A DNA stretch of 20,821 nt from Prosthecobacter debontii (GCA_945885485.1 CAMCYT010000017.1:1-20821); one strand, 5' to 3'. Counted from the first letter of the stretch, positions 13,310 through 20,821 are shown. Numbers and translations are program-made. The notes: generated by a model not told the origin, from the letters alone.

Positions 13310-15703
13310 TTAACTAATGATTCCTACATATTCGCCTATCACGCAGAGGTCATTTGCTGCGTCATGATCAAGTGTTAGTAGTTTGAAATTTTTGTCCATC
13401 GAATCTGGTTCTAACGTGATACTTTGATGAGACCAAGAATCTTCTGTTTGGGATTTTTCACTTCGATAGATTTTCACGGTGTATTGTCCGCCTGTGTCAG
13501 GATCCTGAATATCTCGACTCTGAACAATGACGACTTTGCCGTTTCTGGATCCGTCTGAGGGTTCACGGAAGAGACACCACGAACCGTTAGGAATGCGTTT
13601 GTTCATCGACTCGCCGACGACTTGCGCGATGAAGAATCCGGGTTTCGCTGTGAAGTGGTCTGGGAGTTCGGCATATTGGCAATCCTGCAACCACTGTTCT
13701 TTGCTGAAATCTCCTGCCGCTATTTTTATATCGAAGATTGGAACAGCATTCGGGCAAGTGGCGGCCTCCTCTGGTGAAAGAATTCGGAATGGATAGGCTG
13801 CAGAAGCGCTTGGAATTTCAGGCTCGTCGAATATTGGAACAAGAGCGCCGACACCGTGTTCTGCGAAGTAGCGATTTGTTTCAGGATCTGTGCAGTAAAT
13901 GTAACAGCCCTTCATGCCGCGGGTCATCAATGTCCGGTAGGTATTCTTGACGATGAGATCAGCTTTCGCACGAGCTTCTTCTGCCTCCGTCTTTAGCATG
14001 CCTTTATAACCTTTGATCGAAGCATCATTATTTGAGCGCTTGGCTCCATCTGTGATTATTTTTCCCTCACGAACGATAAGATCGGGACCAATAATAACGC
14101 CTATGTAATCCAGCTCTAGACCTTGGCAGGTATGGATACAACCGATCTCGGAAACGGACTCTTTTGAAATCATCCAGAGAGGTCCATCCTTCGTTAGATT
14201 CCATCGCGCTCTGAAATTTTCGGATGGAAGTTCTATATCGAATGCGGCGGGAGTTTTCTTTGATTTCCAGTCCCAGCAATAACCAGCGACCATGCGGGCG
14301 CGGTTCGCTACATCGTTTCGTTTGTAGATAAGATCGCGAAGCTCTGAGGCGCTCTCGCAAACTTTGAATTCGTAGTTAGCACCTTCAAGATTGGTATTAG
14401 CAGTATCGCGGATCTGTAGCACATCATCAATCCAAGCAAGGTAACCATTGGAACCGTTGCAACGGAATTGAGATTCAAGTTCTAGTTCCGTGATAGTTGC
14501 TCCAACGTGTGTCGCCCATTCACGGAGCTGCGTGGCTTCACCGATATCCTTCCAGTGAATTCGCTGATCTTCATCCAGAAAAAAGATTGTGCAGTTAGAA
14601 GCTTCGATGAGTTCTTTGATTTGGTTCTCACCAAGATTTCCATAAAGACCGGATTTCTCGTTGAGTCGATGTGCTTCATCAACGATGAGAGCGTTAAAAG
14701 TATCTTTCGGTGTATTGGAAAAACCACCGGATCCTACGAATAGATTGGAAATGCGATTTCTGCGCATAGTCCCGGTAAGTTTGCTTTCATAAACGGCTCG
14801 CGGCGCGCTGTTTTTAGTAACGTATTGGGCGACTAAACCGAGATTCGTGAGTTCCACCAGAAGGTTGATTGCTACCACGGTCTTTCCTGTGCCGGGGCCT
14901 CCGTTGACGATGATCACGTTTTTGTTCTGCGCATTCGACATCACAGACAGATCCAAAGCCGTTTCGTAAACCACTTTCTGATCATCGATCATCGTAAATT
15001 CTTTATTCCCCTGCATGAGGGAAGCGAGGTGATCCGCAAGACCTTTCGAAGGACGAATCTTGCCATCACGAATTCGATACATCGTCTCGCCTTTGTCACC
15101 AAACTTGACGTGCTTTTTAATGAACTCACGTAGCTTTAGAGCATCGTCGCGTAGAAAGGCAGGAGCAGCTGTCGTGTGTTGTGAGTAAAACGGATCGAGA
15201 ATGACTTCCGGCGTTTCGCAATTATGTAGATACGCACACGGTCTGAGATGGATGGGATCAAGTCTTACGGTTTCATTGTAATCCTCGATTAACACGGCAT
15301 AAGACCACGCTTGATAAGACGGGTGACTCACTTCCCTCTCGCGCCCACCAACAAAGGTCGAGACGATAGCATCGCGCTTCGTAGCTTTGGCTGTTTGCCA
15401 TTGCTTGAGTTCGACGATCACGGCGGTGCGTTGGCCGTCTTCTCTTGTGCCAGTGAGGATGAAATCAATTCGCTTACCTGAATTAGGAATATTGAATTCG
15501 ATAGCCACACCCGTATCTAAGGGAATGCCTTCATCCGCTAAAACAATGCTCATCTCTTTGAGAGAATTCTTCCACGCAGCGAGTTCACTCTTACTAACAG
15601 ACTTTCCTGTGGCTCCTTTAAGCGCATCATGAACCGTTTCCTCAATCCGAGTAGAAATAATATCTTCTTGGAATTTAGCCTTGGTCTCGAGGTAAACAAT
15701 CAA
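13310..15703 (-). CDS. PD-(D/E)xK-like nuclease / DUF2075 SF1 helicase / S24 peptidase fusion
   Basis: 797 residues. The start is a TTG at 15703, fixed by a strong ribosome site five bases upstream. Residues ~60-170 look like a PD-(D/E)xK nuclease core: Asp80 in GKRIDFIL, then Glu98-x-Lys100 in VIVELKQW. Residues ~240-610 are a DUF2075 (Schlafen group 3-like) helicase: Walker A GGPGTGKT (268-275), Walker B IVDEAH (340-345), FFLDEDQR, ESQFR, the HTCQGLELD motif and YRTLMTRG. Residues ~650-797 are a LexA/UmuD-type S24 module: an Ala663-Gly664 pair in IAAGD, then Ser699 in VVGESM 35 residues later, then Lys744 in YTVKIY, which fits the Ser-Lys dyad and cleavage site of self-cleaving LexA. Its gene overlaps the MazG-like gene by four bases. 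The role as antiphage or DNA-damage effector is inferred. Confidence 0.88.
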   Translation of the reverse strand: MIVYLETKAKFQEDIISTRIEETVHDALKGATGKSVSKSELAAWKNSLKEMSIVLADEGIPLDTGVAIEFNIPNSGKRIDFILTGTREDGQRTAVIVELKQWQTAKATKRDAIVSTFVGGREREVSHPSYQAWSYAVLIEDYNETVRLDPIHLRPCAYLHNCETPEVILDPFYSQHTTAAPAFLRDDALKLREFIKKHVKFGDKGETMYRIRDGKIRPSKGLADHLASLMQGNKEFTMIDDQKVVYETALDLSVMSNAQNKNVIIVNGGPGTGKTVVAINLLVELTNLGLVAQYVTKNSAPRAVYESKLTGTMRRNRISNLFVGSGGFSNTPKDTFNALIVDEAHRLNEKSGLYGNLGENQIKELIEASNCTIFFLDEDQRIHWKDIGEATQLREWATHVGATITELELESQFRCNGSNGYLAWIDDVLQIRDTANTNLEGANYEFKVCESASELRDLIYKRNDVANRARMVAGYCWDWKSKKTPAAFDIELPSENFRARWNLTKDGPLWMISKESVSEIGCIHTCQGLELDYIGVIIGPDLIVREGKIITDGAKRSNNDASIKGYKGMLKTEAEEARAKADLIVKNTYRTLMTRGMKGCYIYCTDPETNRYFAEHGVGALVPIFDEPEIPSASAAYPFRILSPEEAATCPNAVPIFDIKIAAGDFSKEQWLQDCQYAELPDHFTAKPGFFIAQVVGESMNKRIPNGSWCLFREPSDGSRNGKVVIVQSRDIQDPDTGGQYTVKIYRSEKSQTEDSWSHQSITLEPDSMDKNFKLLTLDHDAANDLCVIGEYVGIIS

Positions 15704-16071
15704 GGTTCACCTCCTTCAGATTCATCAGAGTATTCGTTATACTTCTTCGAGCTGCCTTTGACTCGTTGCGCAGGATATTTGAGAGCGTTTTTTTCGATCT
15801 TCTTTTCCATCGCCGCTAACAGATCGATCCCAAGATTATCTGCAAGTTCTGTTAAATAGATTCCAATATCCGCAATCTCTTCTTCAATTTCCTCACGCTT
15901 CTCTGAAATCCGAGCATCGAGCTCCTCAGGAGATTTCCACAAAAAATGTTCAAGTAACTCACTGGCTTCGATGGAGATAGCAATCGCCATGTCTTTTGGA
16001 TTATGGAACTGCGCCCATTCCCTTTCATCACGGAAAGCCCGTATTTTTGCAGAGATCGCTTCTAAATCCAT
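15700..16071 (-). CDS. MazG-like nucleotide pyrophosphohydrolase, first gene of the operon
   Basis: 123 residues from ATG 16071. It belongs to the all-alpha NTP pyrophosphohydrolase superfamily (RS21-C6/MazG-like), which converts (d)NTPs to monophosphates and pyrophosphate. Motifs are FHNPKDMAIAISIEASELLEHF, giving the Glu35-x-x-Glu38 pair, and EIEEEIADIGIYLTELAD, giving Glu65-x-x-Asp68; these four acidic residues hold the magnesium ions. Length is that of single-domain members. The tail (SKKYNEYSDESEGGEP) is polar and its codons supply the ribosome site of the next gene. The stop codon overlaps the helicase start as TTGA, so the two are translationally coupled. In this setting it may deplete or clean nucleotides during phage attack; MazG-like enzymes are recurrent partners in defence operons. 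Confidence 0.9.
   Translation of the reverse strand: MDLEAISAKIRAFRDEREWAQFHNPKDMAIAISIEASELLEHFLWKSPEELDARISEKREEIEEEIADIGIYLTELADNLGIDLLAAMEKKIEKNALKYPAQRVKGSSKKYNEYSDESEGGEP
15709..15716 (-). promoter_or_regulatory. Strong Shine-Dalgarno site that decides the TTG start of the helicase fusion
   Basis: Minus-strand AAGGAGGT lies five bases before TTG at 15703, inside the last codons of the MazG-like gene. It is the best ribosome site seen in the window, and shows that the non-ATG start is real and that the two genes are translationally coupled. Confidence 0.8.
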
Positions 16072-16227
16072 TAAACAGTGTTTCTAGAGGTTTCCTAACC
16101 TACGGAAAGCCTAAAACGTTAGAATTCAAAATTTCCTAGCGAATCACTCAGCTATTTATCTTCCCTTTGCCTCCAGTCAATCGTGTGAATAAATAATCTC
16201 ATGTTTACATTGGACATCTAACACCAA

Positions 16228-19200
16228 TTAGCTGGTTCTTGCAGCTTCAAAGATCTCAGCTGGCATAGAATGCTGAAGTTTCCATACCATCAGAATAGGG
16301 CGGTCACCTTCATATGAAATTAAATCGGAAGCTGGCCCGAGAAATACATACGGGGAGGTTTCTCCTGAGATTCGTTTCTCAACTCTGGCAAAAAATAGGA
16401 TCGTATAACCATGCTCGCGGAAACGAATATAGTTTTGGCCCATTGAGTGTTCTCTAGCTGTGCTACTTTGGGACTCCCAGTGCAGTAGATTACGGCTAAT
16501 CGGATAATCTTTGTACCTCGTAGTGGGCGCAAAGTCTCTCTCTTCTTTTCGAAAGGTAACTAGATGCAGGTAGGCACGTCTATCATGTAGAGGAATAACG
16601 CCTGTTCCGGCAGGACCACTTGTTTGCAGATTGGCGATACCAAAAGCCGCGGTAATCTCGCGCAACCCGTATGCTGCGTGAATCCGTAGTGGGCATGGGA
16701 ACGGAAGTTCTGCGGAGAAAGTTGCATAGGCCTGTTGTTTCCGTCGCCACTCGATGATTTCGATTAAATCGCGAGACGCGCTTGGATTACCTAACCAGCG
16801 CTGAAAGGACTGCTGATAAGTGCTAACCCCAACTCCATTGCCATCCTTACCCCATAATACATAGTGGAGCATACCAGCTTGATCCCCTGAAATCTGATAA
16901 CCTACCGGTTCTTCCGCTACTTTTGAACTCGTAATCCGTAAGGCTTGATCAAGAAAATCGTTATCTGTACGGAGAGCAAATCGTCGCAATGCCTGCCTTA
17001 CTTCAGACAGATTAGGATCGGTGACGGTCATGGTTCCAGCCGCGACATCCTTCCATTCAGACCAAGTTTTTCGTTTGAGCAGTTCGACTGGTGACAAGTT
17101 TGTCGCATCGATGAAATTTCCAAATGTCAAAGGAAGCTGAGTTTCAGCAGTAAAAGTTTTGATAGCTTCCGGCACAAAATAGTTCAAATCGCCCAGTGAG
17201 CGCTTAATATTATCGAGGACGTATTGACGGGCTACTCGCTCAAATTGAATGCTGCACCCGGGCGGCAAATTAGGAAAATCTCGTTCGATCTCTTGATCTA
17301 TGCGTCTACGGTTATGACGTAATAAAGCGGTAAATTTTCGATCAATTCTGTAACGTTTGTGGACTTGCCCCACGAAATCCAGAACAGTGAGACATTCTTT
17401 TTCTGGGGCATGGCGTAAACCACGACCAAGTTGCTGAAGAAATACAGTAAGACTCTCGGTAGGCCTTAGGAAGAGAACGAGGTTAATGTCAGGCACGTCA
17501 ACTCCTTCACTTAAAACATCGACCACGAAGAGAAATTGTAGATGACCGTCCCTGAAATCGCGCATTCGAGTTTCGCGTACTTCACTGGGCGTATTGCCAA
17601 GAATAGTTTCGGCTGTGTAATTCAACTCTCGAAACTTTTGAGCCATGAATTCAGCATGACGAACTCCAGCGCAGAAACCAACCGCACGAGTGCCGGCGAG
17701 ATCAGGGTGATATCGCCGGATTGCATCGTGAATGACATCAAGACGTTGCAAGGCCCGCAGATCATCTCCTGTGTATACTGCTTCAAGCTCTGCCGAATCG
17801 TATTTTCCATTCCTCCAGAAGCGTTCGTCAGCTGTAGAAACGGGATCGGTTACTCCGAAGTAGTGGAATGGACAGAGTAGTTTTTCCTCAAGCGCTTCTG
17901 GCAAACGAATCTCTGCAGCGAAACGATTGTCGAAATCGGGCAAAATTGAGCTACCGTCCATTCTTTCAGGCGTGGCCGTGAGTCCGAGCAAAATTGCTGG
18001 TTTAAGGTGACTTAACAGCGGTCGATAGCTAGCTGCGGTGCCGTGGTGTGCCTCGTCCACGATGAGAAAGTGAAAATAGTCGTCTCCAAGTTGTTCCCAT
18101 GGTCGCTGTTGATTGAGGCTTTGCACGGAAGCGAAGACAGCATCCCATTTTGCTGGGCGATGGCCATCTACCAATAAATCTCCAAAGTTAAAATCACGAA
18201 GCACGGCACGGAAACAATCACGTGCTTGCTGTAATATTTCCTTGCGATGTACAACAAATAGCAACCGCGCACCTTCAGGATTTTTTCTCCTAAATCGTGC
18301 GTAGTCGAAAGCCGCCATCACAGTCTTACCGGTCCCTGTAGCTGCGACAACAAGGTTTCTCATTGAACCTCCGATCCTTGCAGCATCAAGAGATTCGATC
18401 ACCCGCTCTTGAAACGGATGTGGTTTTAGATCGGCGAAGAAGCGGGTTCCATTTTCTTCAGAAGGACTTCTTACGCTCTGGATTGCATCACGGAATCGCT
18501 CCGTTTGACTTGCGTCATAAGGAACGAAGCTTTCATGTTGCCAGTAGGTCTCAAACTCTGCCGAAAATCGCGCCAAAATGTGCGGCATATCCTGTGTCGT
18601 CACTTTCACGGTCCATTCTAAACCACTTGTCATGGCAGGACGGCTAATATTAGCTGAACCGATGTATGCAGTAGAGTAACCGCTCAGTCGGTGAAAGTGG
18701 TATGCCTTCGCGTGCAGACGCGTGCGCTCCGTGTCATACGAAATGCGAATACTAACATTTCGGCGTTTCGCAAGCCATTCAATAGCGACGGGATCAGATG
18801 CACCCATATAAGATGTCGTAATGATTCGAACAGGAATGTCTCGTGTCTCAATCTCTTCGAAGGCAGCCATCAAGAGTGAAAGTCCAGACCACTTAACAAA
18901 AGAAACGAGTATGTCGACACGATCACAGCTTTGAAGCTCATTACGAATTTCGCGTTCTAACGGAGGGTCGTCTGCTGCTCCTGTCAAAAGGCTACTAATT
19001 GAGAGCGGCGTTTCTGGATGCGACCAAGACGTACTATGTGGACTGGCTTTAACCTGTGTTAATAACGATTTAGGCCTAGAGATGAGCCGCCGACACAAAG
19101 TGTATTCCAACCCATCTTGAGCCGCCATTAGCTCGACGAGCCGATTGATCAATTTAAGTCGTTGATCAGATTTAGTATTTGGAAGTGCTTTGACTAAAAG

Positions 19201-19353
19201 TTGGCGAATGAACTGACTGTAGAACTCAGCCTCACTTTCCTCGTCAATTTTTTCTAGTGTTACACTGAGTTCAGGATGATGCAGTAATAGTTCCTCCAGT
19301 TCTTCATCAAGAACTCGTTCGTATATTCCAATTGGTAAGTTTTCGGGCGCCAC
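16228..19353 (-). CDS. PLD nuclease - DEAD/DEAH helicase - DUF3427 protein
   Basis: 1041 residues from a GTG at 19353. Residues ~115-275 are a phospholipase D-like nuclease: His214-x-Lys216 in RLHAKAYHF, then GSANIS at 232-237, in place of the full HxKxxxxD. Residues ~305-660 are an SF2 helicase: Walker A ATGTGKT (338-344), IVDEAHH (431-437), LTATPERMDG (458-467), VVDVLSEGVDVPD and the arginine-finger motif QQLGRGLRH (640-648). From ~770 to the end is DUF3427 (GDQAGMLHYVLWGKDG, HWESQSSTAREHSMGQNYI, YVFLGPASDLISYEGDRPI), whose role is unknown but which nearly always follows such helicases. The family occurs in bacterial defence islands and is thought to process foreign DNA. The upstream HNH gene ends 17 bp before this start, so the two are probably one operon. 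A 156-bp gap precedes the MazG-like gene. Confidence 0.9.
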   Translation of the reverse strand: MAPENLPIGIYERVLDEELEELLLHHPELSVTLEKIDEESEAEFYSQFIRQLLVKALPNTKSDQRLKLINRLVELMAAQDGLEYTLCRRLISRPKSLLTQVKASPHSTSWSHPETPLSISSLLTGAADDPPLEREIRNELQSCDRVDILVSFVKWSGLSLLMAAFEEIETRDIPVRIITTSYMGASDPVAIEWLAKRRNVSIRISYDTERTRLHAKAYHFHRLSGYSTAYIGSANISRPAMTSGLEWTVKVTTQDMPHILARFSAEFETYWQHESFVPYDASQTERFRDAIQSVRSPSEENGTRFFADLKPHPFQERVIESLDAARIGGSMRNLVVAATGTGKTVMAAFDYARFRRKNPEGARLLFVVHRKEILQQARDCFRAVLRDFNFGDLLVDGHRPAKWDAVFASVQSLNQQRPWEQLGDDYFHFLIVDEAHHGTAASYRPLLSHLKPAILLGLTATPERMDGSSILPDFDNRFAAEIRLPEALEEKLLCPFHYFGVTDPVSTADERFWRNGKYDSAELEAVYTGDDLRALQRLDVIHDAIRRYHPDLAGTRAVGFCAGVRHAEFMAQKFRELNYTAETILGNTPSEVRETRMRDFRDGHLQFLFVVDVLSEGVDVPDINLVLFLRPTESLTVFLQQLGRGLRHAPEKECLTVLDFVGQVHKRYRIDRKFTALLRHNRRRIDQEIERDFPNLPPGCSIQFERVARQYVLDNIKRSLGDLNYFVPEAIKTFTAETQLPLTFGNFIDATNLSPVELLKRKTWSEWKDVAAGTMTVTDPNLSEVRQALRRFALRTDNDFLDQALRITSSKVAEEPVGYQISGDQAGMLHYVLWGKDGNGVGVSTYQQSFQRWLGNPSASRDLIEIIEWRRKQQAYATFSAELPFPCPLRIHAAYGLREITAAFGIANLQTSGPAGTGVIPLHDRRAYLHLVTFRKEERDFAPTTRYKDYPISRNLLHWESQSSTAREHSMGQNYIRFREHGYTILFFARVEKRISGETSPYVFLGPASDLISYEGDRPILMVWKLQHSMPAEIFEAARTS

Positions 19354-19370
19354 AAGTTTAAAATATGATT

Positions 19371-20282
19371 CTATGCACTCACCCTCTCACATCTCCACCT
19401 CAGCCCTTCTTCATTGGGATGGAAAGCTGGATCTTTCGGAAGGAGGACGGATTTACCGGATAGTTCGAGGAGTTCCTTTTCGCCGGTGGATCGGCGGGAG
19501 TCGAGGATTGAAGCGACTTTCCAGTGGTGATCTGGGCATGGAGCAATCAGATCGCGATCCATCGCCCAATGGTGATTTTTGCAAAGTGCAAGGCCGTTGG
19601 TGGGATGATCGTTGCGGGCTTCAGAAAACGGAATGAGATGAGCGGCATCGATGAAGGAAACCTCGTTGCCTAAAGGTAGGCGAATCCGCAAACCACAGGC
19701 AGCGCATTGGTGATCATAAATTTCCAAAATCTTGCGACGAAACGCAGGACTGCGTCCATATTCTGGTTCTTCCTCGGCGACTTTTGGGACTATTGGCTCA
19801 GCGGTAGGAAGCTTTCCTGCTAAAAGTGCCATCGCGTGTTGAGGAAAGTAGCGACTTACCAAAGCCTCACGCATTCGACGCCGGACCTCGGGAATGGAAA
19901 CTAGCACATCCGTACCATCGACAAAACGTGCAAAGACTAGATTAGAATCCGAGCCAACGCGAATTTCGCGCCGGATCGGTGTGACGCCATCGGATTCTAA
20001 CGGTAACCAAAATCCATCGCTTGCGAGATAGCGGAATGGTAAAGCCGGATCATTGGCGTCATTGAGTTTGCGAACGACGTCGAAGCGAGACTTGAAACAA
20101 TCTCTAAGATCTTGATTCCATGGAATGCGGTCCGGTGTCGCTAGACCTTTGTCGAGCAAATCCAAAGCAGCGAGCAGCAACAGCGGTTTGTGTGGTTTCT
20201 CATGCGGTGAACCATCGCCATCCCGTGTCGTGGTATCGACACGAAGGTTGTACAGGCGTTCGATAAACTGATCGATGGTCAT
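19371..20282 (-). CDS. HNH restriction endonuclease, phosphorothioate-DNA-binding (ScoMcrA-like) type
   Basis: 303 residues from ATG 20282. The N-terminal ~155 residues (HEKPHKPLLLLAALDLLDKG, LPFRYLASDGFWLPL, ALVSRYFPQHAMALL) match the pattern of the sulfur-binding domain of ScoMcrA/SprMcrA-type enzymes, which recognise DNA with phosphorothioate links. After an acidic linker, residues ~178-250 are an HNH domain: Cys193-x-x-Cys196, Asp212-Ala-Ala-His215, Asn229 and the C-K-N-H-H at 234-238; His215, Asn229 and His238 would form the catalytic beta-beta-alpha-Me site. The expected activity is double-strand cutting near modified sites in incoming DNA. No dnd or ssp modification genes are in the window, as expected for an enzyme that attacks modified foreign DNA. 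It is probably co-transcribed with the PLD-helicase downstream. The sulfur-binding assignment is by resemblance only. Confidence 0.85.
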   Translation of the reverse strand: MTIDQFIERLYNLRVDTTTRDGDGSPHEKPHKPLLLLAALDLLDKGLATPDRIPWNQDLRDCFKSRFDVVRKLNDANDPALPFRYLASDGFWLPLESDGVTPIRREIRVGSDSNLVFARFVDGTDVLVSIPEVRRRMREALVSRYFPQHAMALLAGKLPTAEPIVPKVAEEEPEYGRSPAFRRKILEIYDHQCAACGLRIRLPLGNEVSFIDAAHLIPFSEARNDHPTNGLALCKNHHWAMDRDLIAPCPDHHWKVASILDSRRSTGEKELLELSGKSVLLPKDPAFHPNEEGLRWRCERVSA

Positions 20283-20329
20283 GAAGACTAAACCCTAACT
20301 AAATCTCACCCTTCGCAAAGGTAAAAGAC

Positions 20330-20629
20330 TCACAAAGATCCACGCCGTGCTTTCAAGGCTTTTAGATGTTCGCGGGAAGCGCTGGAGCGGTTGGTGGTGC
20401 GGTCTAGCTCGCTGAGTTGAGACACTGCTTGATCAACCATAGAAGTCACAACCCGTGGTTCGGTGTGGCTTTGAATCCAGCGAATCAACCCATCATTCAA
20501 GACATTCTCCGGCATATCCGTTTTGAACTCGGTGTTGCCGATGAATAGCACGACGGAATTAAAATGATCTTCTGGCAGATTGAGGAATTGCATGAGGGCT
20601 TTGACGTGGAGTTTGTTCTGATGCAGAGG
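20330..20629 (-). pseudogene. C-terminal remnant of a NERD (nuclease-related domain) protein
   Basis: The readable frame gives LHQNKLHVKALMQFLNLPED, HFNSVVLFIGNTEFKTDMPE and NVLNDGLIRWIQSHTEP, the typical end of a NERD domain (Q-N-x-x-H-x-K-A-L, then F-x-S-V-V-x-F, then F-K-T-x-M-P-x-N-V). NERD domains lie in the endonuclease-like fold group. The catalytic N-terminal part is missing: in-frame homology continues upstream of the internal ATG at 20593 to about 20626, where a TAA (20630-20632) stops it. That is exactly where the AAGTCGAAGGTC-type repeat begins. A small protein from ATG 20593 (87 residues) could still be made, but its N-terminus would begin in the middle of a domain. It ends 47 bp before the HNH gene start and was probably an earlier member of the same defence cluster. 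Confidence 0.7.
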
Positions 20630-20671
20630 TTAAAGAGGTCGAAAGTCTTAAGGTCTAAAAGTCGAAGGTCA
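20627..20671. repeat. Repeat of the AAAGTCGAAGGTC family at the island edge
   Basis: A run of near-repeats of about 10 bases (GAGGTCGAAAGTC, TAAGGTCTAAAAGTC, GAAGGTC) abuts the broken end of the NERD remnant. The 13-mer at 20658-20670 is identical to 1737-1749. A matching second arm may lie beyond the window. Confidence 0.6.
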
Positions 20672-20676
20672 GAAAA

Positions 20677-20808
20677 TTTCACCGCAGAGGCGCAGAGGTC
20701 GCTGAGGAGCGCAGAGGAAGAATATGTAGTTAAAAAAGAAACCTCATCCTTTCTATTATCAACCCTAGCTCGGCGCCCCTCTGCGACCTTTGCGCCTCTG
20801 CGGTGAAA
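20677..20808. repeat. 26-bp inverted repeat of the CACCGCAGAGGCGCAGAGG family
   Basis: The arm at 20677-20702 (TTTCACCGCAGAGGCGCAGA and six more bases) matches the reverse complement of 20783-20808 at 25 of 26 positions. The 80-bp interior has no gene. The arm has a nine-base internal period (CGCAGAGG CGCAGAGG). It sits just outside the defence island next to the AAGTCGAAGGTC repeat. Confidence 0.75.
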
Positions 20809-20821
20809 ACTCTTCTTTTCA

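Noticed and set aside
16228..19353. DISARM or type I restriction helicase
   Set aside because: The PLD-helicase-DUF3427 order is its own family; no methyltransferase, DUF1998 or specificity subunit is in the window.

Overview
The window reads as a piece of a chromosome from the Planctomycetota-Verrucomicrobiota (PVC) superphylum, most likely a verrucomicrobium. The evidence is a secreted DUF1080 protein, a HupE/UreJ-type membrane protein, and a 1412-residue secreted fusion ending in the PVC-type haem-binding (CxxCH) domain. Genes are mostly on the minus strand. Recognisable Shine-Dalgarno sites are rare and appear mainly inside one operon.

Region 1 (1-7550) is host-like metabolism and envelope biology: the start of a small secreted E/K/P-rich protein (cut by the window edge), a DUF1080 + NTF2-like secreted protein, a HupE/UreJ-like protein, and the giant SGNH/beta-propeller/HEAT/cytochrome c protein. 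A 226-bp MITE-like element with perfect 20-bp terminal inverted repeats and a 10-bp target duplication lies just 3' of the DUF1080 gene.

Region 2 (7551-10446) is repeat-rich and gene-poor. It holds a spermidine-synthase-like gene bracketed by two copies of the same intergenic repeat array, several short CCCCGA...TCGGGG palindromes and inverted repeats. It also holds a secreted protein built of six ~25-residue RDASGR repeats.

Region 3 (10447-20629) is a minus-strand defence island. In transcription order it contains: a 5'-truncated NERD nuclease remnant; an HNH endonuclease of the phosphorothioate-DNA-binding (ScoMcrA-like) type; a PLD nuclease-DEAD helicase-DUF3427 protein; a tight three-gene operon; a small HNH-like protein; and a SoFic-type Fic AMP-transferase whose predicted promoter carries three half-sites at exact 20-bp spacing.

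The three-gene operon is the best candidate for an undescribed system. A MazG-like nucleotide pyrophosphohydrolase is followed by a 797-residue fusion of a PD-(D/E)xK-like nuclease, a DUF2075 SF1 helicase and a LexA/UmuD-like S24 self-cleaving module. Third comes a protein with a duplicated TerB-like helical region and a C-terminal BRCT domain. I infer a damage- or phage-sensing system in which nucleotide-pool cleansing, DNA cutting or unwinding and SOS-type autoproteolysis are coupled. The island is bounded on the right by nested inverted repeats that coincide with the loss of the 5' part of the NERD gene.
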